DNA of 5,169 nt from JAAZFZ01 sp035647435 (GTDB lineage: Bacteria > Bacillota > Clostridia > Oscillospirales > Acutalibacteraceae): the NCBI GenBank assembly GCA_035647435.1, contig DASRNM010000130.1:1-5169 (forward strand), given 5' to 3'. Shown piece by piece: positions 1-4,489 of the stretch (positions are counted from its first letter, which is position 1; every line of letters starts with the position of its first letter). The notes beneath the pieces were generated by a model. It was not told where the DNA came from. It did not search any database and saw only the letters and a list, made by a program, of their open reading frames with translations. A program made the position numbers and the translations under genes.

Positions 1-4
1 TACA

Positions 5-24
5 AAGTTTTACATATAAAACTT
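5..24. repeat. Inverted repeat, 8-bp arms, 4-nt loop
   Basis: AAGTTTTA (5-12) pairs with TAAAACTT (17-24) around CATA. All but one base pair per arm is A-T, so the hairpin is weak. Its role is unknown. It lies next to the window edge, so its partner gene cannot be seen. Confidence 0.4.
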
Positions 25-54
25 ACCATTGCCTGATTTTATAAAGACAAACAC

Positions 55-82
55 AAATCAAGTCAAGAACAACTTGATTTTT
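55..82 (+). terminator. Possible weak rho-independent terminator
   Basis: AAATCAAGT (55-63) pairs perfectly with ACTTGATTT (72-80) around an 8-nt loop, and the right arm runs into a TTTTT tract (78-82). The stem has only three G-C pairs, so termination would be weak. If real, it could end a rightward gene lying before the window. It could equally be a leader hairpin of a leftward gene, because the minus strand also has a T-rich stretch after the stem. Confidence 0.35.
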
Positions 83-93
83 GCAGAAAATAA

Positions 94-122
94 GTATAAA
101 AACACATGAAATTTCAAGTGAA
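94..122 (-). promoter_or_regulatory. Candidate leftward sigma-A-type promoter
   Basis: On the minus strand TTCACT (117-122) and TATACT (94-99) are separated by exactly 17 bp. They match the -35 and -10 consensus at 4 and 5 of 6 positions. Transcription would start near position 87 and run off the left edge, implying a leftward gene outside the window. The near-palindrome at 103-120 fills the spacer and could be an operator. In such AT-rich DNA, chance matches are common. Confidence 0.35.
103..120. repeat. 18-bp near-perfect palindrome, possible operator
   Basis: CACATGAAATTTCAAGTG is palindromic except for one A/A mismatch pair (106 and 117), with a perfect core TGAAATTTCA at 107-116. It occupies the spacer of the candidate leftward promoter, where a dimeric repressor would be expected to bind. 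No second copy was noticed elsewhere in the window, and the binding protein is unknown. Confidence 0.4.
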
Positions 123-137
123 TAAATCTTGCAGACA

Positions 138-160
138 AATTGTATTATTATGCAACAATT
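138..160. repeat. Short inverted repeat
   Basis: AATTGT (138-143) pairs with ACAATT (155-160) across an 11-nt loop. Arms this short could arise by chance in AT-rich sequence. It is listed because it belongs to a run of such elements. Confidence 0.25.
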
Positions 161-170
161 CAGCTGTTTT

Positions 171-207
171 TGAATATTGATACACCCCAAAAGACAATAT
201 TCATTTT
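171..207 (+). repeat. Inverted repeat with 9-bp arms followed by TTTT
   Basis: TGAATATTG (171-179) pairs perfectly with CAATATTCA (195-203) around a 15-nt C/A-rich loop, followed by TTTT at 204-207. It resembles a weak rightward terminator but has only two G-C pairs. It could instead be a protein-binding inverted repeat beside the DnaA-box cluster. Confidence 0.35.
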
Positions 208-236
208 GCTGATTGTAAAGAGATTCACCTTACTTG

Positions 237-266
237 TGTGGAAAACTCTGTGGATAATGTGCAAAA
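237..266 (-). promoter_or_regulatory. Cluster of three DnaA-box-like 9-mers
   Basis: Read on the minus strand, there is a perfect consensus DnaA box TTATCCACA (249-257), a common variant TTTTCCACA (237-245) and a weaker TTTTGCACA (258-266), all in the same orientation. The outer two sit in a 13-bp direct repeat (237-249 and 258-270, one mismatch) with a 21-bp period, about two helical turns. An AT-rich tract lies about 15 bp away (281-310). This is the organisation of an oriC box array or a DnaA-regulated promoter. No dnaA, rpmH or dnaN is visible in the window, so the assignment is inference. Confidence 0.5.
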
Positions 267-280
267 CTCTTGATTTAAGG

Positions 281-301
281 CTTTTTTTAATTTAAAAAAA
301 G
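281..301. repeat. Perfect AT inverted repeat, 10-bp arms, 1-nt centre
   Basis: CTTTTTTTAA (281-290) and TTAAAAAAAG (292-301) are exact complements around one T. The stretch 272-310 is overwhelmingly A/T and stands beside the DnaA-box cluster, so it would melt easily and could serve as an unwinding element. A second small inverted repeat, GTAAAG/CTTTAC (301-306 and 314-319), abuts it. Confidence 0.45.
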
Positions 302-309
302 TAAAGAAA

Positions 310-338
310 TTGACTTTACAGCAGTATTTCTGATAAAT
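310..338 (+). promoter_or_regulatory. Possible upstream rightward promoter
   Basis: TTGACT (310-315) is a 5-of-6 match to the -35 consensus. It is followed after 16-17 bp by GATAAA/ATAAAT (332-338), a poor -10. It may be a second promoter for the phosphoesterase with a leader of about 145 nt. The palindrome TTGTATATACAA (355-366) lies just downstream of its start site. Confidence 0.3.
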
Positions 339-354
339 TTGGGAAGAATTAGGC

Positions 355-366
355 TTGTATATACAA
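355..366. repeat. 12-bp perfect palindrome, possible operator
   Basis: TTGTATATACAA is fully self-complementary and sits downstream of the candidate -10 at 332-338. This is a usual place for a repressor site, but the regulator cannot be named. Confidence 0.3.
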
Positions 367-439
367 TTCTTATACATTGCAAGAAAACATTCATATTTAT
401 ATAAATATACAAAATATTCAGTCCCGATTTTTAATAAAG

Positions 440-468
440 TTGCACACATTTACTAGATATTGTATAAT
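440..468 (+). promoter_or_regulatory. Candidate promoter of the phosphoesterase gene
   Basis: A perfect TATAAT (463-468) is preceded at 17 bp by TTGCAC (440-445), which keeps the TTG of the -35 box. Transcription would start near 475, just before the purine-rich ribosome binding site at 481-486, giving a very short leader. The inverted repeat TATTGT/ACAATA (458-463 and 476-481) brackets the -10 and start site and could be an operator. Confidence 0.45.
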
Positions 469-487
469 TATTAAAACAATAGGGAGA

Positions 488-1837
488 GTGATTGAAATCA
501 ATAAGTGTAAATATTGTTTGTCTATTTTTTTGTCAATAATAATAGTGCTAACAATGCCTTTGTTTGCCTATTCTGTTGATAACAAAATGACACCCGATGA
601 ATGGGAGACACATTGGTATGAGCAACAAAATAACATAAGCGCAATATGTATTACACCCGGAAAAGACGAGAGTGAAATGAATTTTGCATGGCTTTCGCAC
701 TTGTTTGATGTGAATCCTGTGTTCAAAATCGCAACTAAACCTGATATGAGCGATGCAAGGTTGTTTATTGTCGAGATTTCAAAGACAAATCTTTTGCTAT
801 GGTCAAACAAGGTTTGTGTTTCTGGCCTTGAGCCCGACACAACATACTATTATTCTTATAGTGTGTGCGGAGTTTGGCAGAGCACCCAAAGTTTCAAGAC
901 TGCACGAAGCAACGCTTTGAAGGTTTTGTTTGTTTCAGACTCGCAAATTGGTCGTTCTGGAGATAGTTTGAACAAAAGCGTTCAAATTGCAGATTCATAC
1001 GGTTGGTATTCCACCCTTCACAATGCTTTGAGCATTCACAATGCGGATATGATTTTGTCTGGAGGAGACCAGGTGGAGCTTGCAATAAGCAACAGGCAAT
1101 ACAATTCATTTTTAGCTGCACCGATGTTGAAAAATATACCTATTGCTAATGCAATAGGCAACCATGACTTCTATTTCCCGCTTTTTAAACATCATTTTAA
1201 TAACCCCAATGAATACAAAAGAGAATTTTTAGCCTCTCCTGCCGGCTGTGGATATTGGTTTCCAAGCAATGACACATTATTTATAGTTTTGAACTCTAAC
1301 AACCCATTATCGTTTGACAATGAAAGCATAATAAATGAAGCGGTTAATAGTTGCAATGATTTAAAATGGCGTGTTGTTATGATGCATCATAGCATTTACA
1401 GCAACAATTCGGGTGAAGATGAAAACTTGCTAAGAAGTGCTTATGCACCGCTTTTCGATAAATATGATATAGATTTGGTTTTAAGTGGACATGATCATTA
1501 CTATTCAAGGTCGCATTCACTAACAGGCAATAAAATTGATGATGATGGGGTGGTTTATATAACAGTAGGTTCTGCATCGGGTAGCAAAATCAACTTCCCC
1601 AATGAGGATTCACCATTTTTCGTAAAAAGTGCACCTCGTTTAGATGCGCCGAACTATATTGTTTTGGATTTCAGCGGCGATTTTTGCGACATTAAAAGCT
1701 ACCGGGCAGACACGAATACGGTAATCGATGAATTCACATTGATTAAGGATGTTCAGAGTGATGAATTGTTCGAAGCTGAGAAAATGCTTATTAGAATTAT
1801 TAATATATTTTTGATTGTTATTAAAAGTATATTTTAA
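488..1837 (+). CDS. Secreted metallophosphoesterase (purple-acid-phosphatase-like)
   Basis: A calcineurin-type metallophosphoesterase predicted to hydrolyse phosphoesters outside the membrane; the substrate is unknown. With a GTG start at 488 it is 449 residues. There is a signal peptide with a hydrophobic core at about 11-26 and likely cleavage after AYS (27-29). A fibronectin-III-like purple-acid-phosphatase N-domain spans about 60-140, including GLEPDTTYYYSY. The catalytic core has SDSQ (D151), GGDQ (D194), GNHD (225-227), MHHS (H300, H301) and GHDHYYSR (H335, H337), the ordered metal-ligand motifs of the family. A hydrophobic tail MLIRIINIFLIVIKSIF ends the protein. The frame is open upstream to a TTG at 377, but that lacks a ribosome binding site and would put a long polar stretch before the signal peptide. 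The purine-rich site AGGGAG (481-486) is too close to GTG 488 and better spaced for TTG 492 in another frame, so the exact start is unsettled. It is monocistronic, ending at a terminator. Confidence 0.85.
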   Translation: MIEINKCKYCLSIFLSIIIVLTMPLFAYSVDNKMTPDEWETHWYEQQNNISAICITPGKDESEMNFAWLSHLFDVNPVFKIATKPDMSDARLFIVEISKTNLLLWSNKVCVSGLEPDTTYYYSYSVCGVWQSTQSFKTARSNALKVLFVSDSQIGRSGDSLNKSVQIADSYGWYSTLHNALSIHNADMILSGGDQVELAISNRQYNSFLAAPMLKNIPIANAIGNHDFYFPLFKHHFNNPNEYKREFLASPAGCGYWFPSNDTLFIVLNSNNPLSFDNESIINEAVNSCNDLKWRVVMMHHSIYSNNSGEDENLLRSAYAPLFDKYDIDLVLSGHDHYYSRSHSLTGNKIDDDGVVYITVGSASGSKINFPNEDSPFFVKSAPRLDAPNYIVLDFSGDFCDIKSYRADTNTVIDEFTLIKDVQSDELFEAEKMLIRIINIFLIVIKSIF

Positions 1838-1859
1838 GAAAATAAATATAACCTGAAAG

Positions 1860-1896
1860 AAAACAGAAACGACCCATTTTGGATCGTTTCTGTTTT
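1860..1896. terminator. Bidirectional rho-independent terminator between convergent genes
   Basis: AAAACAGAAACGA (1860-1872) pairs perfectly with TCGTTTCTGTTTT (1884-1896). Three further inner pairs follow one mismatch, closing on a TTT loop. The A-rich left and T-rich right flanks give a U-run on either strand. It lies between the stop of the phosphoesterase (1837) and the stop of the DUF378 gene (1908), so it can serve both. Confidence 0.85.
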
Positions 1897-1907
1897 GATT
1901 TTCATTT

Positions 1908-2132
1908 CTACCTAGGCATTTCGTCTTCGCTTGTCTCAAGAACTGCGTTCTCACGGAACAGGAGAGATAAGCACCATACTCCTGCAAGTGCGACAACTGT
2001 ATAAATTATTCTGCTTACAATGGCACCTTGCCCACCGAAAATCCAGGCAACTATGTCAAATTGAAACAACCCTATGCTTCCCCAGTTGAGGGCACCTATG
2101 ATAACGAGAATCAGTGATATCCTATCAAGCAT
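1908..2132 (-). CDS. DUF378 family two-helix membrane protein (YuzA-like)
   Basis: A 74-residue integral membrane protein of the DUF378 family, known in Bacillus as YuzA; its function is not established. Two hydrophobic segments (about 5-23 and 38-59) flank a short loop, and the signature GALNWGSIGLF lies in the first. The tail (about 60-74) is acidic and presumably cytoplasmic. The ATG at 2130-2132 has AAGGAG (2143-2148) ten bases upstream. It is the last gene of the leftward cluster, but a 98-bp gap with a hairpin separates it from the tautomerase gene and I found no convincing promoter there. It may be cotranscribed at reduced level or have its own weak promoter. It ends at the shared terminator 1860-1896. 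Confidence 0.88.
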   Translation of the reverse strand: MLDRISLILVIIGALNWGSIGLFQFDIVAWIFGGQGAIVSRIIYTVVALAGVWCLSLLFRENAVLETSEDEMPR

Positions 2133-2168
2133 TTATTTTCAACTCCTTAAAAGCTTTTCAGGCATAGT

Positions 2169-2188
2169 TTGTGCCGACAAAGGCACAA
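2169..2188 (-). other. Hairpin in the leader of the DUF378 gene
   Basis: TTGTGCC (2169-2175) pairs perfectly with GGCACAA (2182-2188) around a 6-nt loop. It is one of the most GC-rich pieces of the intergenic DNA. Neither strand has a T-run after it, so it is not a standard terminator. Lying about 20 bp before the ribosome binding site, it could be a processing, attenuation or protein-binding site. Confidence 0.4.
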
Positions 2189-2230
2189 TATTCTCGTAAA
2201 TTTAAAAAATTTTATATTTTTAAATGCATT

Positions 2231-2575
2231 TTATAGATTTGCACCGTTCCATCCCCATGTGTCTGTTTCAGAAAATTTAATATAAATATTTGAGGTGTCA
2301 ATGCACAACTCAATTGAGAGGATTTCGGTTATCTTTTTTGTCAATGCATCGTATGCGTTTCTTGGAGCGCAACCCTTTAGATTTATTTCCACAAACGCTA
2401 TCGGGCTTGAGTTATCACCCCTAAAATAAATGTGGCAATTGTCCTCAAAGTCAAGCATAAGCCAGCTTTCACTTTTGCCTGGGATAAGAGAAATTGCATC
2501 ACCGAACTTCGTTTTGAGAATATTTTCTTTTTCTTCAGTCAATTCAACATTTAGCTTTGTGTTAATAAAGGGCAT
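2231..2575 (-). CDS. MIF-like tautomerase-superfamily protein
   Basis: A 114-residue protein of the macrophage migration inhibitory factor / D-dopachrome tautomerase family. Members catalyse keto-enol tautomerisation (for example of phenylpyruvate) with the N-terminal proline as base, acting as trimers. After removal of Met, Pro1 begins PFINTKLNV. IPGKSESW places Lys33 at the position of MIF Lys32, and the C-terminal IYIKF...WGWNGANL matches the MIF ending VYINY...VGWN. Tyr97 aligns with MIF Tyr95, while MIF Asn97 is replaced by Lys99. The MIF CxxC (CALC) redox motif is absent. The frame is open 12 codons further upstream, but only the ATG at 2573-2575 has an ideal AAAGGAG (2584-2590, 8-bp spacing) and exposes Pro1. 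It lies 20 bp after the MGMT-like gene and is probably in the same operon. The physiological substrate is unknown. Confidence 0.85.
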   Translation of the reverse strand: MPFINTKLNVELTEEKENILKTKFGDAISLIPGKSESWLMLDFEDNCHIYFRGDNSSPIAFVEINLKGCAPRNAYDALTKKITEILSIELCIDTSNIYIKFSETDTWGWNGANL

Positions 2576-2595
2576 AATTATATCTCCTTTAAAAA

Positions 2596-2907
2596 TTATT
2601 GATTGTTCCAAAGGTGATTTGATAAAACAACTGTCCCATTTTCGTCAAACTTTACTCCCTCTTCCTCAAGCAGGGTTCGCTGCATGCAACCACCGCCAAA
2701 GGCAAATGCTTTTGAAACCTCACCAAACCTGTTGACAACCCTGTGGCAGGGGATTTCACCCGGCCTCGGGTTTGCATGGAGAGCATAGCCAACTATCTGT
2801 GACCAACGGGGATTGCCTGCCATAGCGGCAACCTGGCCATAGGTTGCAACCTTGCCTTTTGGAATTGAGCAGACAACATCATAAATTTTTTCAAATGTAT
2901 TTTTCAT
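2596..2907 (-). CDS. MGMT-like protein (DNA-binding domain, PCHR motif)
   Basis: A 103-residue protein matching the C-terminal DNA-binding/active-site domain of O6-alkylguanine-DNA alkyltransferases, with no N-terminal domain. Visible are the winged-helix segment IPKGKVATYGQVAAMAG (15-31), GNPRWSQIVGYALHANP (31-47), the active-site motif IPCHRVV with Cys54, and the family C-terminus with FGG and QRxLLEEEGV. The PCHR cysteine separates it from alkyltransferase-like proteins that carry Trp there (PWHR). At the position of the human AGT arginine finger (Arg128, in AARAVGG) it has Gln37. Such short proteins are often annotated as MGMT family or ATL proteins; repair activity is unproven. I chose ATG 2905-2907, with GGTGAG at 2912-2917. 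A start at 2961 would overlap the previous gene by 38 bp and add residues foreign to the family. Confidence 0.85.
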   Translation of the reverse strand: MKNTFEKIYDVVCSIPKGKVATYGQVAAMAGNPRWSQIVGYALHANPRPGEIPCHRVVNRFGEVSKAFAFGGGCMQRTLLEEEGVKFDENGTVVLSNHLWNNQ

Positions 2908-2923
2908 TTTTCTCACCGATTTA

Positions 2924-3730
2924 TTATAAGCTTCCAAACAATTCTCTTTCAAGGTTGCCACCGAGAATTTTCTCTTTCGTCAATTTTGAAAGATTCATGC
3001 TTTGTATGCGTTGAATGCTGTTAGATATATATTGTTCATCCTTGAACGGGAAATCAAGACCAAAAATACTGTTATTATCGCTTGTCTGAAACAATAGCGT
3101 TTCAAGCTGTTCATCAGTCAATGACCATGCGTCTTTATCGTTCCCAAAAATACTCGTCCAACCTGCGAAAATTCTTGGCTGTCTGCCGTCCCTTTTATTA
3201 TTGACCATGACGGCAAGTGCTTCTTTGAAAAAGCTGAAACCGCCTATATGCTCCATGCTGAAACGAAGATTTTTGAAGTTATATGCCACTTCGTCAAAAA
3301 GCAAAACATTATTGTCTCGAAGGCGGTGCCAGTGAACGCCTGTGTGAAATGTAATAAAAAGCCCTAACTCTTCCGCCCTTGAATAGATCTCAAAGGCTTC
3401 TTCACTGTCAACCTTGAATTCTTGTGCCTGAGGGTGAAGTTTTATGCCTTTGAAACCGCAGTCGGAAATTTCGTCAACCTGACCTTTCAAATCCTTATTT
3501 TCAAAATCAATTGTTCCAAAACCGACAAGCGAGGAGTCGGTTTTTATTTTATCCGCAAGCCACTGGTTTTGGTTCATATCCAAACCCGAGTCCTTGAACC
3601 TGTCTGGAAAAGTTGCAAAGGCAACGCATTTATCTATTGAGCAATTTTCCATCAGTTTTTTCAAACTGTCAATGCTGCCTGATGGACGAATTTCTTTTGG
3701 ATATATGTGCGCATGATTTGCGAAAATCAT
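2924..3730 (-). CDS. Amidohydrolase (Amidohydro_2-like) metal-dependent hydrolase
   Basis: A 268-residue TIM-barrel hydrolase of the amidohydrolase superfamily, probably cytoplasmic (no signal peptide). Metal-binding landmarks appear in order: N-H-A-H at 5-8 (HxH, strand 1), GIKLHPQ at 95-101, ITFHTG at 126-131 (His129), MEHIGG at 159-164 (His161) and GLDFPF at 224-229 (Asp226). The ending ILGGNLERELFG matches the usual family C-terminus. The substrate cannot be deduced; relatives include decarboxylases, lactonases and amide hydrolases. The frame extends to a TTG at 3743-3745, but the ATG at 3728-3730 has GGGAGGA at 3737-3743 with 6-bp spacing and is clearly the start. That ATG overlaps the TGA of the histidine phosphatase gene (ATGA, 3727-3730), so translation is probably coupled. 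The alkyltransferase-like gene follows 16 bp downstream. Confidence 0.87.
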   Translation of the reverse strand: MIFANHAHIYPKEIRPSGSIDSLKKLMENCSIDKCVAFATFPDRFKDSGLDMNQNQWLADKIKTDSSLVGFGTIDFENKDLKGQVDEISDCGFKGIKLHPQAQEFKVDSEEAFEIYSRAEELGLFITFHTGVHWHRLRDNNVLLFDEVAYNFKNLRFSMEHIGGFSFFKEALAVMVNNKRDGRQPRIFAGWTSIFGNDKDAWSLTDEQLETLLFQTSDNNSIFGLDFPFKDEQYISNSIQRIQSMNLSKLTKEKILGGNLERELFGSL

Positions 3731-4392
3731 TTTATATCCTCCCAATAATAATCATTAGAATAGTCATCGTTTTTATTCTCCGTTTTCGGAATTTCGCAGA
3801 CAACTTCAAATTTTTTACCGTTCATCCATATGGATGGTGTAATACGCACTGTATAACCACAACCGTTAGGAGTTAGCCAATCGTGCATTGGAAGTTCGGG
3901 TAAACCAAAAGCGGAAAGCAGAGCCATTATAATACCACCATGAGTTATTATTGTTGCGTTGAGGGTAGATGTTTTCATCATTCCCTCAATTATTTTTGAC
4001 AATGTATTGCAAATTCTTGCCGAAAAATCCTCATTACTCTCACCGAAAGGCGGATCAACGCCCTTTTCCCCAGCAAGCCATTTTGGAAAAACGGGGTGCT
4101 CCTTTAGCTCCTGCGCCGTTTTGTTTTCAAACTCACCAAAGCTATATTCTATTAAGCCATCAATAGCAATGGCGTTTTTATCAGGATAAAGGATTTTGGC
4201 TGTTTTAGTGCATCTTGACAAAGGGGAGGTAAAGACAACGCCAACATCGGGGAAAATACAATTTTCTTTCATTTGTGTGAGCTGTGCTATGCCATCTTCG
4301 CTTAACGGAGCATCTGTATGGCCAATATAGCGCCCTTCAAGTGTAGCGTCTGTTAGCCCGTGCCTGATAAAATGGATATAATAGGACTTCAT
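3727..4392 (-). CDS. Histidine phosphatase family protein (CobC/phosphoglycerate-mutase-like)
   Basis: A 221-residue member of the histidine phosphatase superfamily, which dephosphorylates small metabolites through a phosphohistidine. The motif FIRHGLTD places the catalytic pair at Arg10-His11. TSPLSRCTKTA (55-65) supplies Arg60, IEYSFGEFENK (81-91) the proton donor Glu82, and ITHGG (149-153) the second histidine, His151. The order and spacing match CobC-type alpha-ribazole phosphatases and related phosphatases. With no cobalamin genes nearby, the substrate should be left open. The C-terminus (about 203-221) is a D/N/Y-rich tail. The ATG at 4390-4392 has GGAGG (4399-4403) six bases upstream. 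It is the first gene of the leftward cluster, reading from the promoter at 4424-4452, and its stop overlaps the next start by 4 nt. Confidence 0.88.
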   Translation of the reverse strand: MKSYYIHFIRHGLTDATLEGRYIGHTDAPLSEDGIAQLTQMKENCIFPDVGVVFTSPLSRCTKTAKILYPDKNAIAIDGLIEYSFGEFENKTAQELKEHPVFPKWLAGEKGVDPPFGESNEDFSARICNTLSKIIEGMMKTSTLNATIITHGGIIMALLSAFGLPELPMHDWLTPNGCGYTVRITPSIWMNGKKFEVVCEIPKTENKNDDYSNDYYWEDIK

Positions 4393-4423
4393 TGGATACC
4401 TCCAAAAAAATAGAAATTTTTTG

Positions 4424-4452
4424 TTTATATTTATTATGGTAATTTGTTTGAA
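4424..4452 (-). promoter_or_regulatory. Promoter of the leftward operon
   Basis: On the minus strand TTCAAA (4447-4452, 4 of 6 to the -35) and TATAAA (4424-4429, 5 of 6 to the -10) are separated by exactly 17 bp. Transcription would begin near 4417, giving a leader of about 25 nt before the phosphatase ATG. It lies back-to-back with the regulator promoter. Confidence 0.5.
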
Positions 4453-4465
4453 TAAGCCTTATAAT
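4437..4465 (+). promoter_or_regulatory. Candidate promoter of the XRE regulator
   Basis: A perfect TATAAT (4460-4465) has TGGTAA, a weak -35, 17 bp upstream at 4437-4442. It overlaps the -35 of the divergent operon promoter, so polymerase binding at the two promoters could compete. The palindrome at 4460-4472 covers its -10. Confidence 0.4.
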
Positions 4466-4472
4466 AATTATA
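4460..4472. repeat. 13-bp palindrome over the regulator -10, possible operator
   Basis: TATAATAATTATA is a perfect inverted repeat (TATAAT / ATTATA) around a central A. It covers the regulator's -10 and lies 7 bp from the -35 of the divergent operon. That is where an autoregulating XRE dimer would be expected to bind. Its AT-only content means it may be fortuitous. Confidence 0.4.
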
Positions 4473-4489
4473 CGTAGAGTATAGGAAGG

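Larger units (their letters stand above)
1..487. other. AT-rich intergenic region without a convincing gene
   Basis: No open frame here has both a ribosome binding site and recognisable protein content. The stretch is very AT-rich and packed with short inverted repeats (5-24, 55-80, 103-120, 138-160, 171-203, 281-301, 301-319, 355-366, 458-481). It also has a same-direction cluster of DnaA-box-like 9-mers and candidate promoters on both strands. A leftward gene may begin beyond position 1, and the rightward phosphoesterase begins near 488. The region is therefore best read as a divergent regulatory or origin-like spacer. Confidence 0.6.

Noticed and set aside
1..29. Possible leftward partial gene from an ATG at 27-29
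   Set aside because: Only nine codons are visible before the window edge, with no clear ribosome binding site and no recognisable protein start.
377..487. Upstream extension of the phosphoesterase frame to a TTG at 377
   Set aside because: No ribosome binding site precedes it, it would overlie the TATAAT promoter at 463-468, and it would place 37 extra residues before a normal signal peptide.
458..488. Toxin-antitoxin or CRISPR-like small system in the upstream repeats
   Set aside because: The inverted repeats differ from each other, have no regular spacing and are not associated with small coding frames having ribosome binding sites.
1640..1996. Leftward 118-codon open frame across the convergent terminator
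   Set aside because: It overlaps the phosphoesterase, the terminator and the DUF378 gene, has no recognisable domains and no ribosome binding site; it is a shadow frame.
2430..2735. Rightward 101-codon open frame over the tautomerase and MGMT-like genes
   Set aside because: It is antisense to two well-supported genes with their own ribosome binding sites and family motifs, and has low-complexity content.
3613..3876. Rightward 87-codon open frame with a hydrophobic stretch
   Set aside because: It is antisense across the phosphatase/amidohydrolase junction; the hydrophobicity comes from complementing a D/N/Y-rich C-terminus.
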